Shown: positions 1 to 10,025 of the stretch, one piece after another
Layout: each line of letters begins with the position of its first letter
Position numbering within the stretch: position 1 is the first letter of the stretch
Assembly (NCBI GenBank): GCA_029891385.1
Contig: CM057225.1
Span: forward strand, 9,242,560-9,306,559
Source of the DNA: Erythroxylum novogranatense
Lineage: Eukaryota > Streptophyta > Magnoliopsida > Malpighiales > Erythroxylaceae
DNA length: 64,000 bases
Direction of reading: 5' to 3'
Notes under the pieces: model-generated
Told to the model about the DNA's origin: nothing
Databases searched by the model: none
Seen by the model: only the letters and a program-made list of their open reading frames with translations
Program-made: the position numbers and the translations under genes

Positions 1-2
1 GG

Positions 3-125
3 AATGTCGAAACAGATCCACGTGTTTTGTATTCGGAACCTGCAAATTTTGTGGCGATGCTGAGAGACATTAAAACGGATGATAATGTACTATTGTTCAA
101 ATGTGAACAAGTTCTGTCATTATAA
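3..125 (+). CDS. Possible 3' end of an exon running in from the left edge
   Basis: Frame 3 is open from the window edge for about 40 codons and ends at a TAA at 123-125. The translation is compositionally normal for protein (it contains LRDIKTDDNVLLFKCEQVLS) and is followed by AT-rich sequence that looks non-coding. I do not recognise the family. It could be the terminal exon of a gene lying to the left, or an exon joined to the one at 904-1176 with the stop lying in an intron. No start is visible because the frame runs off the window. Short open frames of this size also arise by chance. Confidence 0.25.
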   Translation, partial: NVETDPRVLYSEPANFVAMLRDIKTDDNVLLFKCEQVLSL

Positions 126-903
126 TTAAACATAATTATAATTTTTTCACTCTTACTCGGCCTTGCATGGTATTATATGTGCACTATATGATTCATAACA
201 ACTTTTTAACATTTAACTAGACTACTACACTACTTCTAGATACAAGGATTAATTATAAACCAATTAGTGTAGATTGACATTAGAAGCATTTCCTTTTGCA
301 ACTATATATCTTAATTGCACTTGAGTCAAGTAAGCAATGAGCTGAAATTTATAGTTACAGGGTGTGGTACGTGCATTAGTTCGGCAACAATCTTCTTGCA
401 TTCAGAAACTTGAAATTTGAGGACTTCTTCTCAAAGTGGTAAGCCCTTCTTTATCTTACCTTCATATTCAAATATTCTTTGTGTTTGTTGTGTATACATA
501 ACTGAATGTGGTAAGTTCTTAGATTTGCAATTTTCAAGAAGTGTAAGTAGAATGTTCGAGTGATCATTGTCTTATTGCATGATATTAAAATCATTGATCA
601 TATTATTGAGTTTTCTGCCCAGCTTACAAAATATGGATTCCGTTTTAACGATATTAGGATCAGAAGTTTCCCTGTTCATTGGGGTGATTTGATTATAATG
701 TAGGTAGTGTTCGGGAGGCTGCTTTATTTGTAGGGGGGCTATATGTAGGGCTTGTTGTTTGTGTGTATGCTACATTTCATTTGAGAGCATCTATTGTAGG
801 TTTTGAATGAGGTGAATGGGAAAAATTAGAACTTTGAACTGATTAAAATCTAAGAGGTAAATACGTGTGGTTTAGCTAAGATTTGTTGAGTTGGTGGCTT
901 TAG
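126..903. other. AT-rich spacer or intron, no gene seen
   Basis: About 780 bases of AT-rich sequence with no open frame of note on either strand. It ends in a plausible 3' splice site (GGCTTTAG at 896-903) directly before the open frame that begins GAAGAGGTTGATATG, so all or part of it may be an intron joining 3-125 to 904-1176. I see no repeats or transposon signatures in it. Confidence 0.4.
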
Positions 904-1176
904 GAAGAGGTTGATATGATTCCTATTCCTGCCACATTTTCCCGTGCAGCTGAATGCAGTATTTGGAGTGCACAGATCATTGCAGATGCAATTAGCGTGG
1001 GGCCAAAAATTCCCCATCTAGGTGACGAGCTTGTGGGATTGGGTTTCTCCATCGAAGAGGTTGTCAGGGCTCTCCACATCTTCTCAATGAATCCTCATGC
1101 GAGGAATCTTTTCTGGGTTGCAAATGCAGCACAAAGGCAGGCTTATGTGCGGAGCCTATTAGATATGTATCATTGA
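904..1176 (+). CDS. Hypothetical protein, probable terminal exon
   Basis: An open frame with its first ATG at 916 gives 86 residues; counted from the likely splice acceptor at 903 it is 90 codons. The sequence is soluble-looking, with amphipathic helices around LGFSIEEVVRALHIF and a closing RQAYVRSLLDMYH. The short helical C-terminal block (residues 50-84) loosely resembles the C-terminal tail of plant Myb/SANT-like proteins derived from Harbinger transposon cofactors, but that is only an impression and no DNA-binding domain is visible here. It lies about 260 bases upstream of, and on the same strand as, the viroplasmin-domain ORF. The two could be separate genes or exons of one transcription unit, because a stop codon at 1174-1176 separates them. 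Coding status is moderately likely and function is unknown. Confidence 0.4.
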   Translation, partial: EEVDMIPIPATFSRAAECSIWSAQIIADAISVGPKIPHLGDELVGLGFSIEEVVRALHIFSMNPHARNLFWVANAAQRQAYVRSLLDMYH

Positions 1177-1432
1177 CTTTTTAATCTCTTGTTGTAATTT
1201 GTATGCTTATGCTAACTATAATTTGGACATGTATGATGGTAACTATGCGTTGAACTATACATATTTGTGCTAGTACCACGTGATGTTGACTGATGAGAAC
1301 ATATATTTTGGATTGTATTTGTATCTCTGTTTATCAATGACGAATGGTAGGGTTTTAAATTATTTAATGTTTATAATTTTTGTACGTTTATGAATGGTTA
1401 TGATATGAAGCATTTGTAGGTATAGGTATAAT

Positions 1433-1918
1433 ATGGGCAGGTTCAACTTCTATGTTATCTTCGTTGGACGTCAAGTAAGAATTTTCACCAGTTGGGATGA
1501 CGTCAAATTACTAACTGAGGGCTTCCCAAGTGCTAGATTCAAGGGGTTTTGGACCTTGGTTGAAGCAGAAACTGCTTATGCCAAGGATCGAAATAGGACT
1601 AATCGTCTAAACGACGAAATTCGACCAACAGCCAATGAACCCTCACCAATCCCGCTTCAATTTTCACTCCCAACATCTCAACAACCACATGCAACTGAAC
1701 CCTCACCAATCCTGCTTCAATTTTCACTAGCAACAACTCAACAACCACATGCAACGGAACCCTCACCAATCCCGCTTCAATTTTCACTGCCAACATCTCA
1801 ACAACCACATGCAACTGCAACATTGAACCAAACTTTGGCATGGAGTCAAGCATTAATCCTATTTGCTATTGGGGTCATTTTTGGCATTATTATTAACGAA
1901 ATTCTCAATAAATTTTAA
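1433..1918 (+). CDS. Viroplasmin / RNase H1 N-terminal-domain protein with repeats and a C-terminal membrane anchor
   Basis: The 161-residue ORF opens with a domain (residues 4-45) that has the signature of the caulimovirus viroplasmin / RNase H1 N-terminal fold: FYVIFVGR, then FTSWDDV, then GFPSARFKGFWTLVEAETAY. In RNase H1 proteins this module binds RNA/DNA hybrids or dsRNA. No RNase H catalytic domain follows. Instead, residues 69-128 are three copies of a 20-residue Pro/Ser/Gln-rich repeat (EPSPIPLQFSLPTSQQPHA core). The protein ends in one strongly hydrophobic segment (about residues 139-157, LILFAIGVIFGIII) with only a few residues after it, which looks like a tail anchor. The start is the first ATG of the frame and puts the domain at the N-terminus, as is usual. 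Plants carry many such stand-alone domains; the anchor and repeats are the unusual part. The ORF may also be the last exon of a larger gene. Confidence 0.65.
   Translation: MGRFNFYVIFVGRQVRIFTSWDDVKLLTEGFPSARFKGFWTLVEAETAYAKDRNRTNRLNDEIRPTANEPSPIPLQFSLPTSQQPHATEPSPILLQFSLATTQQPHATEPSPIPLQFSLPTSQQPHATATLNQTLAWSQALILFAIGVIFGIIINEILNKF
1637..1816 (+). repeat. Three tandem copies of a 60-bp in-frame minisatellite
   Basis: The same 60 bases recur exactly in register three times (from about 1637, 1697 and 1757), each encoding the same 20-residue Pro/Ser/Gln-rich unit. The period is a multiple of three, so copy-number change would keep the viroplasmin-domain ORF open. The copies differ at only a few positions, which points to recent expansion. 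A spurious minus-strand open frame through the array is a by-product of the repeat. Confidence 0.9.
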
Positions 1919-2084
1919 GGCTTCAACGTATTTAAAGCCATGAATGCTTAGATATTGTTTAAACAATTATGTATTAGAATTTCTTGGTTGACGACGTTTT
2001 TTGAACCTATTATGTAATTAATTCTATTAATGTTAAGATGTTTTGTTAAATTATTTTGTCCTAACTAATGTTCATAATAATAAT

Positions 2085-2344
2085 CATAATTATAAGAAGA
2101 TAAATAATAGTCATAATTACAATAATAATAATAATAAGTACAAAATAATATATAGTAATTGATAATAAAAGTAATGACAATAATTAATAATAGTAATAAT
2201 TATTAATTTTCGTGTTATTAAAAATTTATACTAAATCTTACTAATAATAAAAACAATAATTAATAATAATTATAATAACATATTTAATTTTCTATAACAA
2301 ATATCATACTAAAATAAGAACATCAACAAATACTAGTCATAGTA

Positions 2345-2384
<40 letters not shown>

Positions 2385-2910
2385 TATTAATAATAGGTCA
2401 TAATAATATTTATAATTATAATTATAATAATAAGAATAATTATAAAATTAATAATATTAATACGTAACTATATTAATAATAATAGCAATAATAAAATAAT
2501 ATTAATAATGTTAACAAAATAATACTAGTAATAATAATAATAATATTATTAATATTAATATTAATATTAATATCAATAATAATATTATTAAACATAGTAA
2601 TAATAATAATAATAAACATAATAATAATAATTGTAATAATAGTAATAATTATTATTATTCTTATAATAATATTAATAATATTAATACGCTATAATAATAA
2701 TAATAATAATAGAAATAATAAAATAATAATCATAATATTAACAAAAATAATAATAGTATAAAATTAATATAATAATAATAATAATAATATTATTATTAAA
2801 CATAATAATTATAATTATAATTATTATAATTATAATAATATTATTAATAATATAATCATAACAACAAAGCAATAACAATATTATTAACAATAATAATAAT
2901 AATAATAATA
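2085..2910. repeat. Degenerate TAA/ATT microsatellite tract
   Basis: About 830 bases made almost only of A and T, dominated by imperfect runs of AAT/TAA (for example perfect TAA runs around 2347-2382) with interspersed inverted ATT segments. The open frames inside it are homopolymeric Ile/Asn/Leu artefacts. This is low-complexity DNA with potential to form hairpins. No gene is seen in it. Confidence 0.9.
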
Positions 2911-3169
2911 CTAAAAATAACATTGAATTACATCTACAAGTCTTATTACACTACAGGGGCATTTTTGTCATTAACATTGTTTTTTGTTTTGAAGATGGCA
3001 ACCAAACACATTTCTGTACTCAGGACGAGGAGAATTATCTATGCTCTGTCCACCACAACCAAACATCTCCCTGTCTTCAATTCTTGTTATGTCCTGTCTT
3101 GTCCTGTTCCGTCTCGTCCTGTCTCTGCATGCTGAAGATGGTAACCAAACAGACTGTAACAGTCGCCCC
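2911..3169. other. Short CTGTC-rich sequence between microsatellite and copia remnant
   Basis: This stretch contains a direct repeat of the core AAGATGGYAACCAAAC at 2993 and 3135, flanking a CTGTCCTGTC-like pyrimidine-rich segment (about 3060-3130). The duplicated block may be a small non-autonomous transposon relic. No terminal inverted repeats or target duplication could be defined, and no credible gene is present. Confidence 0.3.
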
Positions 3170-3429
3170 AGCTTTAACTCATCTGGCAAAGGCAACGACA
3201 ACAGGTCTAAATGCGGGCGCCCCGCTGGTCCCTCTCCCATCACAGCTCCCACTACTGATTTTAGTTTAAAACCTAACATGTATAATGGCCCTCAAATTTG
3301 TAGGCTCCTCATTCTGGGCTTACTCACTTTACATTTGATCCTAATTTTCAGCCCAATCACAAGTACTCTTCAACCCAACCTCAAACTCAAGATAGCCTCT
3401 CTCAACCCAATTTCTACAATAATAAGTCA

Positions 3430-6400
3430 CCTAACTAATGTCAAATTTGTTGAAAATGAGAACATATTGCTACTTACAGCCATTTTCGACATTCTAAATC
3501 TCAAAACCACTCCCCTGGATTCCGTAATAATCTAAATAATCTTACCACGACCTTCGTTGCTATGAATATTCAATCTGATCCTAGTTCCACTCCATTCAAT
3601 CATAACATTGTTACTAACTGGTTACCAGATATTGGTGTGACTATTCACTTGACTCTACATCCTGATTTTATAAAATTTGTCTCACCATATGAACGATCAA
3701 ATCAAGTTATTGTCAATAATGGACATACTCTCCCAATTTCATCAACTATTACCTTTCCCAATTCTTCTCGTAATCTTCGTCTTCCTGATATATTGATTAT
3801 TCTCCACATTACTACAAATCCTTCATTTGTTTCCAAAATTTTCACTAATAATTTGTTTGTAATTGAATTTAATCCATCTGGTTATGTTGTGAAGGATCTT
3901 AAATCCAAGATTCCTCTTCTTGCAAGCCCCATTCATAACAATCTATACCCCAAGAAGATTCCACTACCCTTCACAAATCCAGTTGCTCTCACTACTGTCT
4001 TCACTTCAATAAATATGTGGCATCAATGTCTAAGTCATCCATATCCTACTACATTGTCTAGATTAGGTCATATTTTGCATTTCAAAAATAATCTAAATCC
4101 ATGTATTTCTTGTCCTTAAAGCAAAATTCTTCTATCTTCCTGCATTACTGTCAAACCTTGACAATTAATTCACTGCGACATTTGAGGTCTTTCCCCATCT
4201 TTTTCCCCATATGATTTTTGCTATTTTATTATCTTTATGGATGACTTTAGTCGATTTACTTGGGTCTTTCCTCTTACTCACAAAAATCATGCCTTCATTT
4301 TCAATCTTTTAAAACCACCATTAAAAATCAATTTTCCATAACTATCCAAACTTTTCAATAAGATGGAGCTCTCGAACTTACTAAAGGTGTTTTTTCCCCA
4401 TTATCTTCTTTCCCATGAAATCACTCTTTTCATCTCTTGTCCTTATATGCCCCAACAAAATGGCCTCGCTAAACAAAAAAATTGTCACATCATTAAAACT
4501 AATCTCACTCTCCTTCATGTCTCTCTTCCCAAGTCCTTCTAATATGAAGCATTCAATACTGCTATTTATCTTATCAATCTCTTACCTACTCTTGTTTTTC
4601 ACCACAAATCTCTTCATAAAGTCCTTTACTGTATTCAACTTGACCTTACTCATCTTCGTGTTTTCGGTTGTACATGTTTTCCTTATTTGGGCTCCATTGG
4701 TCCAGATAAACTTACACTAAAATCTTTTCAAATTGTTTTACTTAGATGTGCTTCCCACTATAAAGATTATCGTTGTTTTGATGCCGTCACCTCCAAACTT
4801 TTTACTTCTCATCATGTCCACTTTATTGAACACCTCTTTCCCTACCATAACTTACCTATGTCATCTTCTACCCACCTTCCTCCTCTCCTCTTCATTTACC
4901 TTTTCCACCTCTACCCTATACTTCCTTTTCCTCCCCTACCACAAACACATGACAACCTCCTCCTCATCCAATGATCACTCATACCTGAGACAACACATGT
5001 ACCCCTCGCCATTTTTCTGATTATATCGCTTATACTATCACCACCTCAAATACTCATTATGATCCCAACTCCTATACTTAAGCCAACAAATTTTCTCATT
5101 GGAACCAAGTTATGCTTGAAGAGTTCAACATCCTCCATCATAATCACATATGGATCCTTGTCCCCTCCCCACCAAACACAAATATAATTTCGGCTATAAA
5201 TGTGTTTTTCATACTAAAAAATCTTGATGGCTCCCTTGAATGCTATAAATCTCGTCCTATCACTAAAGGTTACCACTAAACTCCAGGAGTTAATAAAACT
5301 GCTACTTTTAGTCCTATTATCAAACCCACTAATATTTGAATCATCATTGCCTTAGCTACGTCCTATAATTGGCCTATTTGCCAATTTGATGTCAATAATG
5401 CCTTTCTTTATAGTTGCTTACAGGAACCTGTTTACATGTCTCAACCTCCTGGCTTCACAGATTCACACCATCCTCATTATGTTTGCAGACTTCATAAAAG
5501 CCTTATATGGTCTCAAACAAGCCCCTTGAGCCTGGTTTCACCGTTTTAGTCAAAAACTCCTTGAACTCCACTTTCAAATTTGACACCTCCCTTGTCATTC
5601 AAAAAACCAACTCTTACACAACTTTTCTCTTAGTTTATGCGGATGATATTTTGCTAACTAGTTCCTCACCCTCCTTCATCACCACAATTATTCATGAATT
5701 TAGTTATGTCTTTTTATAAAAGACTTAGTTCCTCCTCATCATTTTCTTCGTGTTGAAGCTCACACTACTTCTCAAGGTCTTCTTCTCACCCAAGCCCAAT
5801 ACGCCAAAGATCTTCTTCTTTGAATTGATTTTGAAAAATCTAAACTAGTTCATACACCCATTACTCCATCTCTTCCCTTGTCTAAAATCACGATGTTCCT
5901 CTTTTTGATCCTACTAAATACTGTAGTATTGTTGGTACTCTTCAATACCTTTGTCTCACCCATCCTGATATTCAATTTGTTGTCAATAAGGTCTCTTAAT
6001 TTCTACAATGTCCTATTGACATTCATTGGTCTGTAGTGAATGGATTATATGATATCTTCACTCTTATGGAATTCATTTCATAAAATCTTCCAACCTCTCT
6101 TTATAAGCCTATCGTGATGTTGATTGGACTGGTTGTCCTGATGATCGTCGTTCAAATCTAGTTATTGTATCTTTCTGAGGCCTAATCTTATCTCTTGGAG
6201 TGCTAAGAAGTAACCCACAATTGTTCAATCTAGTACTGAAGCTAAATACCGCAACATTGATCTTGCTTCTACATAATTAATTATGTTGGATTACTACCCT
6301 TCTTAGTGAATTAGATTTTACTAATCTTGCTCCTACCCTCTGGTGTGACAATCTTAGTGCTAACCTTTTAGCTTCGAATATAATTTCTTATGCTCATACA

Positions 6401-6520
6401 AAGCACAAATTGACCTTCACCTTGTTTGTGATCTTATCGCCAACAAAGCTTTTTTCGTTCATCACATTTTGTCCTCTGCTCATATTGCTAATATTATGAC
6501 CAAAGCTTTTTAATCTTTTG
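3430..6520 (+). pseudogene. Copia gag-pol remnant
   Basis: The longest surviving open segment (3562-4119) begins after a CQIC-type zinc-knuckle relic. It shows a decayed protease N-terminus (NWLPDIGVTIHLT, where copia proteins normally have a D-[ST]-G-[AC] core) and a GAG-pre-integrase histidine motif (WHQCLSHP). Integrase is represented near 4440-4490 by a frame reading PQQNGLAK. RT has a K-R-type start near 5240, a fingers/palm relic (FDVNNAFLY) and YADDILLTSS near 5636-5665. RNase H relics include ADD-less but recognisable PTLWCDNLSAN near 6330-6360. Stops occur at intervals of tens of codons, so no functional product is possible. Confidence 0.8.
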
Positions 6521-6578
6521 CATTCCAACCACTTCAAGATACACCCATGATCGTATCCTCCCATGAACTTGAGGGGGA

Positions 6579-6780
6579 TGATAACATCTCAGTATCTTAA
6601 CATAAATATAATGTATAATATCATTATTTTTCACAAGCACTTATCTCTTCTGTTGTAATCTTTGATTTAGTCTACTCCTCTACTCTTTCATAAAGTATAC
6701 TTGTAAATATAATGAGTTGGATTGAGTTTAAATAAAGCTTAGCTTCTTTGTTGTTGAAAATATTTAGTATGTATCCAATT
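6579..6780 (+). repeat. Candidate 3' LTR of the decayed copia element
   Basis: It follows directly after the purine tract (TTGAGGGGG) and starts with TG. The right boundary is not determinable, because no second LTR copy was found for comparison; the position given is only approximate. An AATAAA-like TTAAATAAAG lies near 6730. Confidence 0.4.
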
Positions 6781-7570
6781 CTATCTAGAAATTAAAATAG
6801 GTTCATTTTGAATTCATTCTCATCTTATTATACAAATTTCAAATTTAAATTGAGCTATAAATTCATATCTTCTTAACTTTTATAATATATGAAATATATG
6901 TAAAGTATTTAATTATTTGTAAAATAAAACATTAGCTATAAAGTTATTTTAAAATAAAACTATAATTTCTTGCAATAATATTATGATTATAATTGATAAT
7001 TAAATTAGCTAAATACATAAAATTATGATAAATATTTTACATCTAGGAAATTGGATAAATAGGCTAGGATTGGTTTTACAATTAGCTTAATAATTTTAAG
7101 TTTGAGTATTTGTTTCTTTATTTACATTTTTACTTTTCTTAAATTAAGTGGAGTGTCCCTAATTAAATGGTGGTACTACATTATTAAACATATTTTAAAA
7201 AATATTGTATATCTTAAAGTGTGTTACTTTAAACATATTTTGAATAATTTGCAGATTTTTATAAATTTAAAGTTAGTCATTCTTTATTTTTAGTAATTAT
7301 CTAAAATATTTATATAAATATTAACTTAATTTCAAAGTAATTACTAAATGGCAATTATTATGTCTAGGTGATTATAATATAAATATTGATTTCGATTAGA
7401 ATATGCCTTCCTCTCTAAGTTACAATGTTCCGATCAAGTCAAACAACTTAGTGATATTTATATCCAACATATAGAACTCGTCGAATGCTACATCATTTAA
7501 TTAGCTGAAAAGAAGTTACTTCGTTTTTGAAACATAAAAACTCACCAAGTACTAACTACAGGAGAAATTA
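6781..7570. other. AT-rich intergenic DNA, nothing recognised
   Basis: This is AT-rich sequence between the decayed copia element and the 3' end of the protease pseudogene. Short open frames here are Phe/Ile/Leu/Lys-rich and look like chance frames in AT-rich DNA. I see no repeats, transposon ends or domain-like translation. Confidence 0.5.
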
Positions 7571-8019
7571 CTATAGGGTGCTTCTCACAGTATGGCTTCC
7601 AGTCTCTTTAACCCATACGAGGGAACCAAATGAAACTCCTTCATTCTTCTTCTTGGAGGTGAGACATCCATTACGGAACCCTTTGGAGAAATTACCACTG
7701 CCTTATAAACTGCACCTTCTTTTCCAACATTTGTGACATTCCTGTCAAAAGTCACATGTCGCGAATATGTTTTGCCGTCGTACAATGCGATGAAGGATGG
7801 GCAGTTAAGGTTAGGTGAAGGTTTTGAGCAAGAATACTTGTTTGATCTAATGATGGTCAATATTTAATTTTTAGTGTAATTCATGGAACCTAAAAGATTC
7901 ACATAGTATTGTGGATCAGCATCATAAATCAAACCAGGGTCTAGTGCTCAGTTAGGGTCAATCTGTTCTGCTCCTATAGCTAAAAGGATGTAGCATCCAA
8001 ATTCCTACCATTGTCTCTA
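7571..8019 (-). pseudogene. Subtilisin-like protease (SBT, S8 family), C-terminal part
   Basis: Read on the minus strand, this segment carries the end of a plant subtilase. From 8019 downward it shows an I-R-D-N-G motif, then AEQIDPN and ALDPGLIYDADPQYYVN (end of the S8 domain). Then come SYSC-type cysteine-containing sequence, LNCPSFIALY and VTNVGKEGAVYKA of the fibronectin III-like C-terminal domain. The end is SFGSLVWVKETGSHTVRS, followed by a stop at 7571-7573. In-frame stops (one in PN*ALDPG) and frameshifts (for example in the last 50 codons and near 7975) show it is dead. It joins exactly to the segment at 33251-34438; the two are separated by Copia-A, inserted in the codons for P-I-R-D. 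In the intact family the secreted enzyme cleaves apoplastic proteins. Confidence 0.9.
8014..8019. other. Target-site duplication of Copia-A, left copy (TCTCTA)
   Basis: TCTCTA at 8014-8019 matches TATCTA at 33251-33256 with one difference. Removing 8020-33250 and one copy restores a continuous protease reading across the P-I-R-D-N-G motif, which supports these as the insertion borders. Confidence 0.65.
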
Positions 8020-8297
8020 TTTAAAAAATGCAATTATATTAGTGTAGCATTTAATTAAACTTGATTCATTATTTTGTTAATGTATTTTGAGATTCATTGT
8101 ATTTTTCTTACACATGTATCTTGCATTTACTATCTTATACTTTCCAAGAGTTGTATTGTTTCAAAAAGGTATCTTATGTATCTATAAATATCATGTACTA
8201 GTTCATTTCCAAAATGGGACAAGAAATCCATATCAAGTGAGTGATTTATATTATTTTAGTGTTCTCCTTTATCTTTCTATCTCCCTTATTTACTACA
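8020..8297 (+). repeat. 5' LTR of Copia-A
   Basis: It matches 32985-33249 along its whole length. The LTR ends in TTTACTACA in both copies. Its left edge is slightly uncertain because the TTTAAAAAATGC start abuts the target duplication and the canonical TG end appears mutated. It contains a TATA-like CTATAAATA at 8182-8190. Confidence 0.85.
8183..8189 (+). promoter_or_regulatory. Candidate TATA box of Copia-A LTR
   Basis: TATAAAT lies about 115 bases before the LTR end and is conserved in the other LTR (33136-33142). That is the normal place for the promoter of a copia element. Confidence 0.45.
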
Positions 8298-8300
8298 AAG

Positions 8301-8312
8301 TGGTATCAGAGG
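8301..8312 (+). other. Primer binding site of Copia-A (initiator tRNA-Met type)
   Basis: TGGTATCAGAGG starts three bases after the 5' LTR. TGGTATCAGAG is the complement of the 3' end of plant initiator methionine tRNA, the usual copia primer. It is not itself a tRNA gene. Confidence 0.85.
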
Positions 8313-8328
8313 CCTATTACTTTGAAGA

Positions 8329-10020
8329 TGTCTAATTCCATTGTTTCAATCCCCAAACTCACAAAAGAAAATCTGATAAGCGGTGTGTGCATATGAAGGC
8401 GATTCTTAGCTCTAAAGATGCATGGGAGATAGTAGAACAAAGATATGATGAATTGGAAAATTAAGGAGCTTTGAATCAACAATAAAGGAACACGTTATAA
8501 AAAAATTGTAGATTGGATCAACATGCTCTTAGCATCATTCATGTGGCATTGGATGATGAAACATTTGAAAAAGTGTAAAACGCAACAAAATCAAGGAAAC
8601 CTTGGTGATTCTTCAAAAGGACCATAGAGGAGTTGACAAAGTGAAGAAGGTGTGTGTTTGAACATTGAGAGAAAAATTTGAAACCTTACAAATAAAAGTG
8701 ACTGAATCCATCCATGACTGTTTCATAAGAGTCTTGGCAACTAGTAATCAAATGAGGAGATAGGGCGAGAATTTGGAAGATGTTCGTGTTGTGGAGACAA
8801 TTATTCATATTCTTGATTCAAAATTTGACCTTGTTGATGTGGCTATTGAACAATCTTAGGATTTGGAAGCCACGACCATTGATAAACGACAAGGATCCTT
8901 GCAAGCTTATGAAGAAAGATTGAAGAAGAAGGAGCCACTAGTTCAAGCCTTTCAAGCAAAGGTCTCTTTGAAAGACAAGAAGCAAGAATCCACTAACTCA
9001 CAAGGAAGAGGAAGAGGTCGTAGTCAAAGCTATGAAAAAGGTACAAATCATCGTGGTCGCGGCACACATCACTTTAATAGTGAAGAGTCAAGCCAACAAT
9101 CTCAAAACTTAAGAGGTCGTGGAAGCTATTACTATAATAGAGGAGGAGGAAGAAGATATGACAAATCTATTATTCAATGTCATAATTGTCACAAATATTG
9201 TCATTATCCTATAAATGTTAAAGTGCTACTAGCAACCAAGGAGAGGCTCATCTTGTGGAGATGCAAAAAAAGAAGAAGAAGAAGAACTACCTTTGTTATT
9301 GGCTAAAAAAGGAGAAGAAAATAAATTCTTATGATGTCTTGACACTGGTGCTAGCAACCATATAAGTGGTAATAAGGAGCTATTCATGGAACTTGATGAG
9401 CAGAAAAAAGAAGAAATTGTTTTTGGCAATATTCAAAAGTTTCAATTAAAGGAAAAGGTGATATTCTTGTCTTTACAAAAAATGGTGGCATAGACATATT
9501 TCATTAGTCTATTATGTTCCTTCATTTAAAGAAAATATCTAGAGTATGGGACAATTGCTAGAAAATGGATACGATATCCATTTAAAAGATTCTTGTTGCA
9601 CTTTGAGAGATGAAGCACACAACTTAATAGAAAGGGTACCTATGTCAAAGAATAGAATGTTCAAGCTCAATTTCAATGTTGATCACCCAAGATGCTTGAA
9701 TATATGTGTTAAAGACTTCTCTTGCTTTGGCATATAAGATTTGGTCATCTAAATTTTAGAGGATTAAATTTATTAGCAAAAGAGAATATGGTGAATGGTT
9801 TGCCTCTCAGTACTCAACCCAATCAATTATGCGAAGGGTGTTCCATGAGAAAGCAAGTGAGAAAGCCTTTTCTAAAAGAGTCCATGCGAGAACCATCAAG
9901 CCACTTCAACTTGTTCATGTTGATATTTGTGGCCCAATCAAGCAATCTTCTTATGATAAAGCAAACTATTTCTTACTATTCATTGATGACTTTTTTAGCC
10001 AAATTTGGGTTTATTTTGAA
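8329..10020 (+). pseudogene. Copia-A gag, protease and integrase N-terminal half
   Basis: Gag starts near 8329 (MSNSIVSIPKL) and continues as a UBN2-type copia capsid (KAILSSKDAWEIVEQRY; later SLQAYEERLKKKEP at 8893-8940). An Arg/Gly-rich tail (about 9000-9150) and a damaged zinc knuckle (QCHNCHKYCHYP, 9175-9212) follow. The protease core CLDTGASNHISG reads intact near 9334-9370 in another frame, so its catalytic Asp codon survives. GAG-pre-integrase (WHIRFGHLN near 9724-9750, then CEGC) and the start of the integrase core (HVDICGP, LLFIDDF) follow up to 10020, where the LARD element interrupts. Several stops and frameshifts separate these blocks. Confidence 0.85.
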
Positions 10021-10025
10021 TAGGA
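10021..10025. other. Target-site duplication of LARD, left copy (TAGGA)
   Basis: TAGGA here faces TATGA at 30645-30649 across the element (four of five bases match). The copia integrase reading frame resumes immediately after the right copy. Confidence 0.55.

Larger units (their letters stand above)
3170..6780 (+). mobile_element. Decayed Ty1/copia retrotransposon (5' end not defined)
   Basis: Fragments of a copia polyprotein appear in the standard order on the + strand: a zinc-knuckle remnant (about 3430-3480), protease-like segment (from about 3620), GAG-pre-integrase (about 4015-4050), integrase (about 4140-4720), reverse transcriptase (about 5220-5720) and RNase H (about 5900-6520). A purine-rich tract with TTGAGGGGG at 6568-6577 then leads into a candidate LTR starting TGATAACATC at 6579. 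Many stops and frameshifts break every domain. No 5' LTR or primer binding site was recognised, so the element is 5'-truncated or too diverged. It is the most decayed element in the window. Confidence 0.8.

Noticed and set aside
1599..1853. 84-codon minus-strand open frame with a Val/Leu/Glu repeat
   Set aside because: It runs antisense through the 60-bp array of the viroplasmin ORF. Its repeat follows from the DNA period and it has no domain.
2738..2923. Hydrophobic Ile/Leu-rich minus-strand ORF resembling a membrane protein
   Set aside because: It is a translation of the ATT microsatellite.
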